A stretch of DNA of 64,000 nucleotides from Photobacterium lutimaris (GCF_003025555.1 NZ_PYMH01000009.1:62001-126000); one strand, 5' to 3'; counted from the stretch's first letter, positions 42,074 through 51,164 are shown. A program made the numbers and translations. The notes: a model not told the origin generated them from the sequence alone.

Positions 42074-42760
42074 ATGAATATCGCACATTCCGTCATTCTC
42101 ATTACAGCAGCAGGCAGCCCATTGGGCAAAGCTTTGTCGCTCCACTTTGCCTCGTTGGGGGCCAAGCTGGCATTGGTTGATGAACGCCAACACGCCCTCG
42201 CTCAGACCCTGCAAGCCTGTCAGGCCGTAGGAGCACCTTGTCAGTCCTACCTGATCCCCGAGCAGAGCGAGAGAACGATTGGTACTCTGATCAACAACAT
42301 TCACCAACATTTTGGCAAGATTGAAGTTTTGGTCAACTGCTGGCTGGGATCAGAATTGCCTTCGCTGCTGAGCCCGTCGTCAGTGGATCAGTTCAGCCGC
42401 TCGATGAATGAAAAGGCGACCCCTTTCTTTATTTTCGGCAAGCAAACAGCCCATTACATGCGCGATCACAACTGCCATGGCGTCATTATCAACCTTGCCG
42501 CCAATGAAGAGTATATCAATAGCTCTGTCCACTCAGGATCCAAGGCTATTGTGTCTGGCCTGACCCAAAGCTGGGCCAAAGAACTCGCTGAATTTAAGAT
42601 CCGGGTTGGCGGTGTCGTGCCGCTCACTATCGAATGTCCTTGCAATAATCATCCCAGCAAACTGAGCTCACCGCTTCAGTATGAAATCGCCCGCAGTGCC
42701 GAATATATCGTCGCTAATGACTACTTCAACGGCAGAATGATCGAGGCCGAGGTCAGTTAA
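42074..42760 (+). CDS. Short-chain dehydrogenase/reductase lacking the catalytic Tyr
   Basis: A 228-residue Rossmann-fold SDR from ATG 42074 with a good AGGAAAAG ribosome site; a longer frame (42017) is rejected. The cofactor loop is degenerate (ITAAGSPLGKAL instead of TGxxxGxG), and the active-site YxxxK reads H-S-G-S-K, so the catalytic Tyr is replaced by His while the Lys is kept. A Cys-rich loop near residue 197 replaces the usual PG motif. It may have lost oxidoreductase activity or use another mechanism. Stands alone and converges with adhE. Confidence 0.75.
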   Translation: MNIAHSVILITAAGSPLGKALSLHFASLGAKLALVDERQHALAQTLQACQAVGAPCQSYLIPEQSERTIGTLINNIHQHFGKIEVLVNCWLGSELPSLLSPSSVDQFSRSMNEKATPFFIFGKQTAHYMRDHNCHGVIINLAANEEYINSSVHSGSKAIVSGLTQSWAKELAEFKIRVGGVVPLTIECPCNNHPSKLSSPLQYEIARSAEYIVANDYFNGRMIEAEVS

Positions 42761-42783
42761 CCCCTTACTACCTTTTAGCACAC

Positions 42784-42810
42784 AAAAAAAGCCCGCCAAA
42801 ATGGCGGGCT
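42784..42810 (-). terminator. Terminator after adhE
   Basis: AGCCCGCCA (42790-42798) pairs with TGGCGGGCT (42802-42810), loop AAA, with an A7 run on the left that gives a strong U-tract on the minus strand. Confidence 0.92.
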
Positions 42811-42845
42811 AAAAGTAGTCTTTCGTGCGCTAGCTAAAACAATAC

Positions 42846-45545
42846 TTATGCTTCAGCTTTTTCTTTCTTCGCTTTAGCTGCTGGTTTGTCAGCTACTGGC
42901 TCAGATTTCTTGATAACTGACGTCCCTTCGAACGTTTCACCTTCAACGTAAGGCTTACCGTAGTAAGCAGCTGTTAGTACTTCTTTCAGCTCGCTGATTA
43001 GTGGGTAACGAGGGTTCGCACCAGTACACTGGTCATCAAACGCTTCAACAGATAGCTCATCTAGTTTCGCTAGGAAGTCAGACTCTGGAACACCTGCTGC
43101 CTGAATTGACAGTGGGATATCTAGGTCGCCTTTCAGCTCTTCAAGCCATGCTAGTAGACGCTCGATCTTCTGAGCAGTACGGTCACCAGCTTGGCTTAAG
43201 CCTAGGTGGTCAGCAACTTCAGCGTAACGACGGCGTGCCTGTGGACGGTCGTACTGAGAGAATGCAGTCTGCTTAGTTGGGTTATCGTTCGCGTTGTAAC
43301 GTACAACGTTAGAGATCAGTAGTGCGTTCGCCAGACCGTGTGGTAGGTGGAACTCAGCACCAATCTTGTGCGCCATAGAGTGACAAACACCTAGGAAAGC
43401 ATTCGCAAACGCGATACCAGCGATCGTTGCGGCATTGTGTACTTTCTCACGAGCGATTGGGTCGTTAGCACCGTTCGCGTAGCTTGAAGGTAGGTACTCT
43501 TTTAGCATCTTAAGTGCTTGTAGTGCCTGGCCGTCAGAGTATTCGTTCGCTAGAACAGATACGTAAGCTTCTAGTGCGTGAGTTACAGCATCGTAACCAC
43601 CGAAGGCTGTTAGCGACTTAGGCATGTTCATGACTAGGTTCGCATCTACGATAGCCATTTGCGGCGTTAGTTCGTAGTCAGCTAGTGGGTACTTAGCACC
43701 GGTCTTGTCGTCGGTAACAACAGCGAAAGGTGTGACTTCAGAACCTGTACCAGACGTTGTTGTGATACATACAAGCTCAGCTTTCTTACCCATTTTCGGG
43801 AACTTGTAAATACGCTTACGGATGTCCATGAAACGCATTGCTAGTTCTTCGAAGTGTGTTTCTGGGTGCTCGTACATTACCCACATGATCTTCGCAGCAT
43901 CCATTGGTGAACCACCACCAAGCGCTAGGATTACGTCAGGCTGGAAGCTCTTCATTGCTTCAGCACCTTTTTCAACAACGGAAAGCGTTGGATCCGCTTC
44001 TACGTCGAAGAAAGTTTGAACTTCAATGCCTTGTGCTTTAAGTAGGCTAACTACGTCATCTGCGTAACCGTTGTTGAATAGGAAACGGTCAGTTACTAGG
44101 AATGCGCGCTTCTTACCTTCTAGGTCGCTAAGAGCGATTGGAAGGCTACCACGACGGAAGTAAATTGATTTAGGTAGTTTGTGCCACAACATATTTTCAG
44201 CTCGCTTCGCTACTGTCTTCTTGTTGATAAGGTGCTTAGGACCTACGTTCTCAGAGATAGAGTTACCACCCCATGAACCACAACCAAGAGTTAGAGAAGG
44301 TGCAACGTTGAAGTTGTAAAGGTCACCGATACCACCGTGGGTTGTCGGGATGTTCACAAGAATACGCGCAGTTTTTAGCTTATCACCGAAGTAACGGATA
44401 CGGTCTGCATTTACATCTTGGTTAGTGTAAAGACCAGATGTGTGACCGATACCGCCGATCTCAACCATAGTTACCGCTTGAGCAACCGCGTCTTCGAAGT
44501 TGTCAGCACGGAATAGACCGAGTGTTGGAGACAGTTTCTCATGAGCAAATGCATCATCGTAAGACACTTTACCCAGACCTTCACCAACAAGAACTTTAGT
44601 ATCAGCTGGAACCTTAACACCCGCCATCTCGGCGATAGCTGCCGCTGGCTGACCAACGATTTTCGCGTTTAGGTTACCGTCGATAAGCAGTACTTTACGT
44701 ACTTTATCGGCTTCTGCTTTGCTTAGTACGTAAGCTTTGTGCGAAGCGAAACGCTCTTTTACTTCGTCGTATACTTCGTCAACTACGATTGCAGCCTGCT
44801 CAGAAGCACACACAACACCGTTATCGAATGTCTTAGACATTAGGATAGAAGCAACAGCACGCTTAACGTCTGCAGTTTCGTCGATAACAACAGGAACGTT
44901 ACCTGCACCAACACCGATAGCGGGTTTACCAGAAGAGTAAGCCGCTTTAACCATACCTGGACCACCAGTCGCAAGGATAAGGTTGATGTCATCATGCTTC
45001 ATCAGTGCGTTAGAAAGCTCAACTGAAGGCTGATCGATCCAACCAATGATGTCTTTCGGTGCACCAGCAGCAATCGCAGCATCAAGGACTAGCTTAGCAG
45101 CATCGTTTGTTGAGTTTTTAGCACGAGGGTGTGGCGAGAAGATGATCGCGTTACGTGTTTTAAGTGAGATTAGTGATTTGAAGATTGCAGTAGATGTTGG
45201 GTTAGTTGTCGGTACGATACCGCAAATAATACCTACTGGTTCCGCGATGGTCATGGTACCGAACTCGTCGTTCTCGTCCAAGATACCGCAGGTTTTTTCG
45301 TCTTTGTATTTGTTGTAGATAAATTCTGAAGCGAAGTGGTTTTTGATAACCTTATCTTCAACAATACCCATACCAGATTCAGCTACAGCTTGTTGAGCTA
45401 GAGGAATACGTGCATTGTTCGCGGCAAGAGAAGCTGCGCGGAAAATTTTATCTACTTGCTCCTGAGAATAAGTAGCAAACTCTTTCTGAGCCGCTTTAAC
45501 GCGTGCAACCATTGCATCTAGTTCAGCCATATTAGTAACAGGCAT
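42846..45545 (-). CDS. adhE: Bifunctional acetaldehyde-CoA/alcohol dehydrogenase AdhE
   Basis: An 899-residue spirosome-forming enzyme (E. coli 891 aa) that turns acetyl-CoA into ethanol in fermentation. The N-terminal aldehyde dehydrogenase half has the catalytic Cys in NGVVCASEQAAIVVD; the C-terminal iron alcohol dehydrogenase half has GGGSPMDAAKIMW, HALEAYVS and the Fe-binding His segments GVCHSMAHKIG and HLPHGLANALL. Lys/Ala-rich tail. Codon use is highly biased, as for an abundant protein. Adjacent to ychE as in enterics. FNR-like sites lie upstream. Confidence 0.98.
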   Translation of the reverse strand: MPVTNMAELDAMVARVKAAQKEFATYSQEQVDKIFRAASLAANNARIPLAQQAVAESGMGIVEDKVIKNHFASEFIYNKYKDEKTCGILDENDEFGTMTIAEPVGIICGIVPTTNPTSTAIFKSLISLKTRNAIIFSPHPRAKNSTNDAAKLVLDAAIAAGAPKDIIGWIDQPSVELSNALMKHDDINLILATGGPGMVKAAYSSGKPAIGVGAGNVPVVIDETADVKRAVASILMSKTFDNGVVCASEQAAIVVDEVYDEVKERFASHKAYVLSKAEADKVRKVLLIDGNLNAKIVGQPAAAIAEMAGVKVPADTKVLVGEGLGKVSYDDAFAHEKLSPTLGLFRADNFEDAVAQAVTMVEIGGIGHTSGLYTNQDVNADRIRYFGDKLKTARILVNIPTTHGGIGDLYNFNVAPSLTLGCGSWGGNSISENVGPKHLINKKTVAKRAENMLWHKLPKSIYFRRGSLPIALSDLEGKKRAFLVTDRFLFNNGYADDVVSLLKAQGIEVQTFFDVEADPTLSVVEKGAEAMKSFQPDVILALGGGSPMDAAKIMWVMYEHPETHFEELAMRFMDIRKRIYKFPKMGKKAELVCITTTSGTGSEVTPFAVVTDDKTGAKYPLADYELTPQMAIVDANLVMNMPKSLTAFGGYDAVTHALEAYVSVLANEYSDGQALQALKMLKEYLPSSYANGANDPIAREKVHNAATIAGIAFANAFLGVCHSMAHKIGAEFHLPHGLANALLISNVVRYNANDNPTKQTAFSQYDRPQARRRYAEVADHLGLSQAGDRTAQKIERLLAWLEELKGDLDIPLSIQAAGVPESDFLAKLDELSVEAFDDQCTGANPRYPLISELKEVLTAAYYGKPYVEGETFEGTSVIKKSEPVADKPAAKAKKEKAEA

Positions 45546-45701
45546 AGTTAACTCCTAACTTAAGATTGAAAACTTTTTAGTAAGGATGCGTTCACATCCT
45601 TCTGGGTTATCCGGGAGCCATCCTGCTCAAAAAACCGGTAACACACATACTTAGTAAATTGCTTTCAAAACTGATTATATTCTTTCACAGCTCGAAAAAA
45701 A

Positions 45702-45715
45702 TTGATTTAGATCAC
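45702..45715. promoter_or_regulatory. FNR-like box upstream of adhE
   Basis: TTGAT-TTAG-ATCAC, one mismatch from the FNR consensus, about 157 bases upstream of the adhE start. Confidence 0.5.
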
Positions 45716-45748
45716 TTGTAACCATTTAGAGTTACACTTTGTCATTTT

Positions 45749-45762
45749 TTGACCCATATCAC
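45749..45762. promoter_or_regulatory. Second FNR-like box upstream of adhE
   Basis: TTGAC-CCAT-ATCAC, two mismatches; it resembles the second cydA box (TTGAC-CCAG-ATCAA). Confidence 0.35.
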
Positions 45763-46254
45763 CCAAAAACAGTAACCTAAACGGTCAAAATGTGACCGCG
45801 TCGCTTGATGAGCAACAAAGTCGAGCTAAATCCAGCCACCATCAAGCCATAAAATTACGTAATAAAGCTACATAATTTGTCACATATAGGCAATAACGAG
45901 AGCTAATTCACATTTTTCGGTGATCGTTCATTCAGTTTTGTTTCATTAATGTAGCACGTAGAGCGCTCAACAAAGAGTAACCTAAACCAACGTCTTTTAC
46001 ACTATCTCAACAAGAGATTCATAAATAACTTTAAATAGGGATAGTTATAACTATTTTTAATTGGTTAATTAAAAACAATTGGCTTAAAGTATCGCCGATC
46101 AACAGGTTTATACTGTTTTAATCGAAGGTTCGATCATGGGATGAGCTGGCCTTACTGACTTCGGCGACCTTTCCCTGCAGTGCAACTTCTTAACCTTTGG
46201 CTATTCTGATTCCCTGTTGGGCTTAAAACTCCCATAATTAATACTAAACTAGAT

Positions 46255-46893
46255 ATGCAACCACTTGAATTAGCGATTTTCCTGCAGTTTTTTGTCGGTC
46301 TGATTGCGGCCGTCAACCCGATCGGTATCATGCCGATCTTTGTCTCACTGACAGGCCATATGAGCCCTGAAGAAAGAAACAAAACTGCCCTGACGGCTAA
46401 CATTGCCGTTACTGTAATCCTGACCGTATCACTACTTGCGGGTCAGTTCCTGCTGGATATGTTCAGCATTTCCCTCGACTCATTCCGGGTCGCCGGTGGT
46501 CTGCTGCTGTTGACTATCGCCTTCTCAATGATGAGCGGTAAGCTGGGTGAAGATAAGCAGAACAAACAGGAAAAGTCCGAATCTGTCAGCCGTGAACAAA
46601 TTGGCGTCGTGCCGCTGGCGATGCCATTGATGGCTGGTCCCGGTGCGATCAGTTCAACCATCGTCTATGGCTCGCGCTATCCTGGGATGACCAGCACCGT
46701 GGGTATCGCGCTGACTATCGTTGTCTTTGCGACCTGCTGTTGGCTGCTATTTCGCGCGGCACCGATTATCGTCCGCTTCCTGGGCCAAACCGGCATCAAC
46801 GTTATCACCCGTATTATGGGCTTGATTCTGGCCGCACTGGGCATTGAGTTTATTGCCAATGGCCTGCGTGCGCTTTTCCCAGGCCTCGCATAA
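46255..46893 (+). CDS. ychE: MarC (UPF0056) family membrane protein YchE
   Basis: A 212-residue integral membrane protein with six hydrophobic helices. The family motif AAVNPIGIMPIFVSLT near the N-terminus and PLAMPLMAGPGAISSTIVY mid-protein are present. Adjacent to and divergent from adhE, as is ychE in E. coli. Function unknown: the old link of MarC to multiple antibiotic resistance was not upheld. Weak ribosome site at ATG 46255. Confidence 0.93.
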   Translation: MQPLELAIFLQFFVGLIAAVNPIGIMPIFVSLTGHMSPEERNKTALTANIAVTVILTVSLLAGQFLLDMFSISLDSFRVAGGLLLLTIAFSMMSGKLGEDKQNKQEKSESVSREQIGVVPLAMPLMAGPGAISSTIVYGSRYPGMTSTVGIALTIVVFATCCWLLFRAAPIIVRFLGQTGINVITRIMGLILAALGIEFIANGLRALFPGLA

Positions 46894-46915
46894 CGCAACT
46901 TATCCCCCATCCCCA

Positions 46916-46947
46916 AAATGGCCGGATGTCCCTCCGGCCATTTTTTT
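46916..46947 (+). terminator. Terminator after ychE
   Basis: Perfect 11-bp stem (46916-46926 with 46933-46943), 6-base loop, then T-run. Confidence 0.9.
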
Positions 46948-47108
46948 CCTCCGATGATATTTCCCCTACCCTTAATCTTGTACCAGCCTGTCACTATGCT
47001 TACACAATTGCGCCGTTCTTCTCAGTAAAAAAACGGTTGTACTTACTCAGCCAAATCAATTTAGTTTATTATTTATAGACTTATACTTGTTACTAGAGAC
47101 TGATTGCT

Positions 47109-47927
47109 TTGGTTACCCTGACCCATAAACAGCGCCTGTACCAAATCATCTTCGGCACCCAAACCAAAGCTGGCCGGAATTTTGATATTGCACTGATCGT
47201 GGCTATCCTCTGTTCAGAGTTAATCCTTATCCTCTCGACTATCCGTGCCGTTGATTTCAAATACAGCGAAGCGCTGACAGTGCTTGAGTGGGTCTTCACG
47301 CTCTTATTTACCTTCGAGTATCTGTTGCGGCTGTATTGCTCACCCAAGCCATGGGCTTATGCTCGCAGCTTTTATGGCGTCATTGACTTGATTGCCGTAC
47401 TGCCAAGTTATCTTGCTTTCCTGTTCCCGGGCTCGAACTATTTGCTCATCATCCGACTGATAAGGGTCATGCGCATTTTTAGGATCCTCAAGCTGGCTCG
47501 CTTCCTGAAAGATTCCAATATCCTGCTTCGTTCGCTGCTGATGGCACAGCGAAAAATCTTGGTTTTCTTCAGCTCCGTGGCAATTTTGGTCACCGTACTA
47601 GGCTCCCTACTCTATATTGTCGAAGGGCCAAGCAATGGCTTTACCAGTATTCCAGCCAGCATCTACTGGGCTATTGTCACTATTACCACGGTGGGCTATG
47701 GTGATATCGTGCCGCAAACCGATATCGGCAAGGCTATCGCTTCTATTACCATGTTATTGGGCTACTCCATTCTGGCAGTACCTACCGGGATCATCACCGC
47801 AGAGCTCAGCCAGGAAATGCAGACCCAGCGCCACTTGATCCGCTGTACCAACTGCTCAGCCAGCGGCCACGAGACCGATGCCAATTTCTGTAAGAAATGC
47901 GGGACTGAGTTGCCAGAACACCTGTAG
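47109..47927 (+). CDS. Voltage-gated type potassium channel with C-terminal zinc ribbon
   Basis: A 272-residue six-helix ion channel. S4-like segment IIRLIRVMRIFRILKLARF (repeated Arg/Lys every third residue) near 115-135, and pore loop with the K+ selectivity filter TVGYGD near 197. The C-terminus has a cytoplasmic CTNC...CKKC zinc ribbon instead of an RCK domain. There is no ATG in frame before the first helices: a stop at 47094 precedes the frame and the first Met codon lies deep inside, so a TTG (47109) or ATT (47103) start must be used. Ribosome site weak. Likely a Kv-type channel homologue; physiological role unknown. Confidence 0.88.
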   Translation: MVTLTHKQRLYQIIFGTQTKAGRNFDIALIVAILCSELILILSTIRAVDFKYSEALTVLEWVFTLLFTFEYLLRLYCSPKPWAYARSFYGVIDLIAVLPSYLAFLFPGSNYLLIIRLIRVMRIFRILKLARFLKDSNILLRSLLMAQRKILVFFSSVAILVTVLGSLLYIVEGPSNGFTSIPASIYWAIVTITTVGYGDIVPQTDIGKAIASITMLLGYSILAVPTGIITAELSQEMQTQRHLIRCTNCSASGHETDANFCKKCGTELPEHL

Positions 47928-47956
47928 CACGACATAAAGCAGCTATGCACCAACCA

Positions 47957-47984
47957 AAAACGGCACCCATCACGGTGCCGTTTT
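47957..47984 (+). terminator. Terminator after the K+ channel gene
   Basis: Perfect 11-bp stem (47957-47967 with 47974-47984), 6-base loop, A4 and T4 arms. Confidence 0.88.
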
Positions 47985-48043
47985 GTCGAAAATATCCAAC
48001 CGGGCAAATTTGTGTGGGTTTTCGATAAACGCATATATAAAAA

Positions 48044-48067
48044 AAGCCGAAGTTTTCACTCCGGCTT
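48044..48067 (-). terminator. Terminator after cysS
   Basis: AAGCCG (48044-48049) pairs with CGGCTT (48062-48067) and AGT with ACT inside, with an A-run on the left that gives a U-tract on the minus strand. Confidence 0.82.
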
Positions 48068-48091
48068 GTTAATTTTGAATGACAATATTCG

Positions 48092-49468
48092 TTACTTACG
48101 GCGCCAAGTGGTACCTTGAGGGCCGTCTTCCAGGATAATCCCCATTGCAGTGAGCTTGTCACGGGCTTCATCAGCCGCCGCCCAATCTTTTGCTGCACGG
48201 GCATCCAAGCGTTGCTGGATCAAGGCTTCGATTTCAGCCACATCGTCATCAGGACCACCCTGCAAGAAAGCTTCAGGATCCTGCGCCAATAGACCCAGTA
48301 CATCTGCCAATTCACGCATGCGTGCACCTAGAGCCGATGCCGCTGCAATATCTTCGGCTTTCAGACGGTTGATTTCACGTGTCATGTCAAACAGAGCCGA
48401 GTAGGCTTCCGGCGTGTTGAAGTCATCGTCCATCGCTTCTTTAAAGCGTGCAACAAACTCTTCACCACCAGCGGCTTCAACAGAGCTATCAAGACCACGA
48501 AGTGATGTGTACAGGCGTTCAAGGGCAGAACGAGCCTGTTTCAGGTTATCTTCGCTGTAGTTTAGCTGGCTGCGGTAGTGGCCAGACATCAGGAAGTAGC
48601 GCACAGTTTCGGCATCGAAGTGGCCCAATACATCACGGATAGTAAAAAAGTTACCCAGAGACTTTGACATCTTCTCGCGGTCAACCATTACCATACCGCT
48701 GTGCATCCAAGTATTGACGTACTGAGAGCCAGTTGCACAGCAAGACTGGGCAATTTCATTTTCGTGGTGTGGGAACTGCAAGTCTGAACCACCACCATGG
48801 ATATCAAAATGATCACCCAAAATCGCCGAGTTCATCGCAGAACATTCGATGTGCCAGCCTGGACGGCCTGCACCCCACGGTGATTCCCACGTCGGCTCAC
48901 CCGGCTTGGACATCTTCCACAGTACAAAATCAAGTGGGCTACGCTTCGCTGTTTCAATATCAACACGCGCACCGGCTTGCAGCTGGTCAAGATCTTGCTT
49001 CGATAGCTTGCCGTATTCGTCAAACTTACTCACTTCGAACATCACGTCGCCATTGCTAGCAACATAAGCGAAGCCACGCTCAATCAAACGCTCACACATT
49101 GCGATAATTTCAGCAATAAACTCGGTGGCGCGCGGCTCGATATCCGGGCGCTTCATGCCTAGCGCATCAAAGTCAGCGTGCATTTCGCCGATCAGGCGCT
49201 CGGTCAAAGAATCACAGCTTTCGCCATTTTCTGCTGCACGCTTGATGATCTTGTCATCGATGTCGGTGATGTTACGAACAAAAGTGAGATCATAACCTGA
49301 GTAACGCAGGTAGCGAGAAACCACATCGAATGACACAAAGGTACGACCATGACCGATGTGACAGAGATCATAAATGGTAACCCCACAGACATACATGCCA
49401 ACTTTACCTGGCTGAATGGGTGTAAATTCCTCTTTTTGTCGTGTCAGTGAGTTATAGATCTTCAACAT
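48092..49468 (-). CDS. cysS: Cysteine-tRNA ligase
   Basis: A 458-residue class I aminoacyl-tRNA synthetase (E. coli 461 aa). The N-terminal Zn Cys is in MYVCGVTIYD; the HIGH motif is HIGHGRTFVSFD; the KMSKS loop is EKMSKSLGNFF; the Zn-binding FPHHENEIAQSC segment is present. It charges tRNA-Cys. Divergent from ppiB, an arrangement shared with E. coli. Confidence 0.97.
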   Translation of the reverse strand: MLKIYNSLTRQKEEFTPIQPGKVGMYVCGVTIYDLCHIGHGRTFVSFDVVSRYLRYSGYDLTFVRNITDIDDKIIKRAAENGESCDSLTERLIGEMHADFDALGMKRPDIEPRATEFIAEIIAMCERLIERGFAYVASNGDVMFEVSKFDEYGKLSKQDLDQLQAGARVDIETAKRSPLDFVLWKMSKPGEPTWESPWGAGRPGWHIECSAMNSAILGDHFDIHGGGSDLQFPHHENEIAQSCCATGSQYVNTWMHSGMVMVDREKMSKSLGNFFTIRDVLGHFDAETVRYFLMSGHYRSQLNYSEDNLKQARSALERLYTSLRGLDSSVEAAGGEEFVARFKEAMDDDFNTPEAYSALFDMTREINRLKAEDIAAASALGARMRELADVLGLLAQDPEAFLQGGPDDDVAEIEALIQQRLDARAAKDWAAADEARDKLTAMGIILEDGPQGTTWRRK

Positions 49469-49788
49469 GTCTCTTCGATACTCATTATTTGGGGTTACGG
49501 TATAAGGCTGTAATTACACCTTTATTGACAAGGTAAGGCAAGGAAAAATACCGTTCTGCCAGCTTATGCCCGTGTAAAGTATATCGCCCAGCCGTAAATT
49601 TGCGCACCCAGCCCTACCGGCGCAGGCCAAGCGAACTAAACGACCTTCATCTATAGTTAGGCAAAAGGCTAATTTTTCACCTATTTAAGCCAGAGAAAGC
49701 GAACAACGTCGGTTAATATTGACGCCTATGTCGGGTAAGATAGAATCCAACGTTTAAAGCAATATACACCTATTTAAAGGACAAGCTC
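49469..49788. other. 320-base divergent gap cysS / ppiB
   Basis: Holds a clear plus-strand promoter for ppiB (49719-49746). The cysS promoter was not located. Nothing else recognised. Confidence 0.5.
49719..49746 (+). promoter_or_regulatory. sigma70 promoter of ppiB
   Basis: TTGACG, a 16-base spacer, TAGAAT; about 43 bases upstream of the ppiB ATG. Confidence 0.7.
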
Positions 49789-50286
49789 ATGGTAACGCTT
49801 CACACTACTTTTGGTGACATCAAAATCCAACTAAACACTGAGAAAGCGCCGGAAACCTGTGCAAACTTCCTACAATACTGCCGCGACGGTTTCTACAACG
49901 GCACTTTGTTCCACCGCGTTATCGATGGTTTCATGATCCAGGGCGGCGGCATGTCTTCAGGCATGGAAGAAAAAGAATCTCGCGCTCCGATCAAGAACGA
50001 AGCAAGCAACGGCCTAAGCAACAAAGTCGGTACGCTAGCAATGGCTCGTACAATGGAACCGCATTCAGCAAGTTCTCAGTTCTTCATCAACGTCAACGAC
50101 AACAAATTCCTAGACTTCAAATCAGAGACACCTGATGGCTGGGGTTACTGCGTATTTGCTGAAGTGGTTGAAGGCATGGACGTGGTAAACAAAATCAAGG
50201 GCGTTGCGACTGGCAACTGGGGCTACGTTCACCAGGACGTACCGGTAGAAGAAGTTGTTATCAACAACGTGACTATCGAAGAGTAA
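49789..50286 (+). CDS. ppiB: Cytoplasmic peptidyl-prolyl isomerase B (cyclophilin)
   Basis: A 165-residue cyclophilin (E. coli PpiB 164 aa) with no signal peptide. Family core LFHRVIDGFMIQGGGM and ASSQFFINVNDN present. Catalyses cis-trans isomerisation of prolyl bonds during folding. Strong AAAGGA site before ATG 49789, with a good promoter upstream. Followed by lpxH after 40 bases. Confidence 0.97.
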   Translation: MVTLHTTFGDIKIQLNTEKAPETCANFLQYCRDGFYNGTLFHRVIDGFMIQGGGMSSGMEEKESRAPIKNEASNGLSNKVGTLAMARTMEPHSASSQFFINVNDNKFLDFKSETPDGWGYCVFAEVVEGMDVVNKIKGVATGNWGYVHQDVPVEEVVINNVTIEE

Positions 50287-50297
50287 TGCTTCACAAA

Positions 50298-50317
50298 GGG
50301 TGGCCAATGTGCCACCC
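50298..50317 (+). promoter_or_regulatory. Small hairpin just before lpxH
   Basis: GGGTGGC (50298-50304) pairs with GCCACCC (50311-50317). There is no T-run, so it is not a terminator; it ends 9 bases before the lpxH ATG and occludes the only AGGG ribosome-site-like run. Confidence 0.4.
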
Positions 50318-50326
50318 TCCCCGCCT

Positions 50327-51058
50327 ATGACCACACTTTTTATTTCTGATCTGCACTTAAGTGCCGACAGGCCTGATATCACCGCCTGTTTTCTTCATTT
50401 TATGTCCACAGAGGCTCGTGGTATTGATGCCCTCTATGTATTGGGCGATCTGTTTGAAATGTGGATTGGCGATGACGACGACTCTCCTTTCCACCAGCAA
50501 ATTAAAACGGCCTTCCGCCAACTGACCGACAGCGGTGTCCCTTGCTATTTTATCCATGGCAACCGGGATTTCCTCATTGGAAAGCGTTTCAACCAAGAAA
50601 CCGGTGTCCAACTGCTGCCAGAGCACACGGTCGTCGACCTCTATGGTACTCCAACCTTGATCCTGCACGGGGATACCTTGTGTACGTTGGATGAAGGCTA
50701 TCAGCGTTACCGCAAGAAAGTGCATAACCGCTTTATTCAATGGTTGTTCTTCCGCCTGCCACTGAGCTATCGGCAGCGTATCGGTGATAAAATGCGTAGC
50801 GGTAGCAGCCAAACCAATCAAACCAAAAGCCAATCCATCATGGATGTCACTCCGACTGAAGTTGTACGCGTGATGGCAGAGCATCAGGTCAGGCAGATGA
50901 TCCACGGCCATACCCACCGTCCTGATGTCCATACCCTCTTTGTCGACGAGAAAGCGGCCAGCCGCATCGTGCTGGGTGACTGGTATGATCATGGGTCTGT
51001 ATTGGTTTGTAATCCGCAAGGCTGTCAGCTCGAAACGCGCGATTTTCAACCGCAATAG
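50327..51058 (+). CDS. lpxH: UDP-2,3-diacylglucosamine diphosphatase LpxH
   Basis: A 243-residue calcineurin-fold phosphoesterase (E. coli 240 aa) of lipid A synthesis that cleaves UDP-2,3-diacylglucosamine to lipid X and UMP. Metal-binding motifs are visible: SDLHLS, LGDLFEMWIGDD, HGNRDFLIGKRF, HGDTLC and HGHTHRP. ATG 50327 matches the family start; it lacks an obvious ribosome site and is preceded by a hairpin, so expression may be coupled to ppiB. GTG codons at 50300 and 50309 in the same frame are alternatives. Confidence 0.95.
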   Translation: MTTLFISDLHLSADRPDITACFLHFMSTEARGIDALYVLGDLFEMWIGDDDDSPFHQQIKTAFRQLTDSGVPCYFIHGNRDFLIGKRFNQETGVQLLPEHTVVDLYGTPTLILHGDTLCTLDEGYQRYRKKVHNRFIQWLFFRLPLSYRQRIGDKMRSGSSQTNQTKSQSIMDVTPTEVVRVMAEHQVRQMIHGHTHRPDVHTLFVDEKAASRIVLGDWYDHGSVLVCNPQGCQLETRDFQPQ

Positions 51059-51110
51059 CTCCCAGATAATAATAGTTTCCTTGCGAATATTTAGTCATTC
51101 TAAAAAAGAA

Positions 51111-51138
51111 AAAGGTACGCCATCGCGTACCTTTTTTA
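51111..51138. terminator. Bidirectional terminator between lpxH and the TSUP gene
   Basis: Perfect 10-bp stem (51111-51120 with 51125-51134), loop CATC, A-run and T-run. Confidence 0.9.
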
Positions 51139-51164
51139 TATGAAAGTGACTCAACTTCAGAGCG

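Larger units (their letters stand above)
45546..46254. other. 709-base divergent region adhE / ychE
   Basis: Long AT-rich regulatory region. It holds two FNR-like boxes (listed), a 14-base perfect palindrome ATAGTTATAACTAT at 46041-46054, and no credible gene on either strand. Confidence 0.55.
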
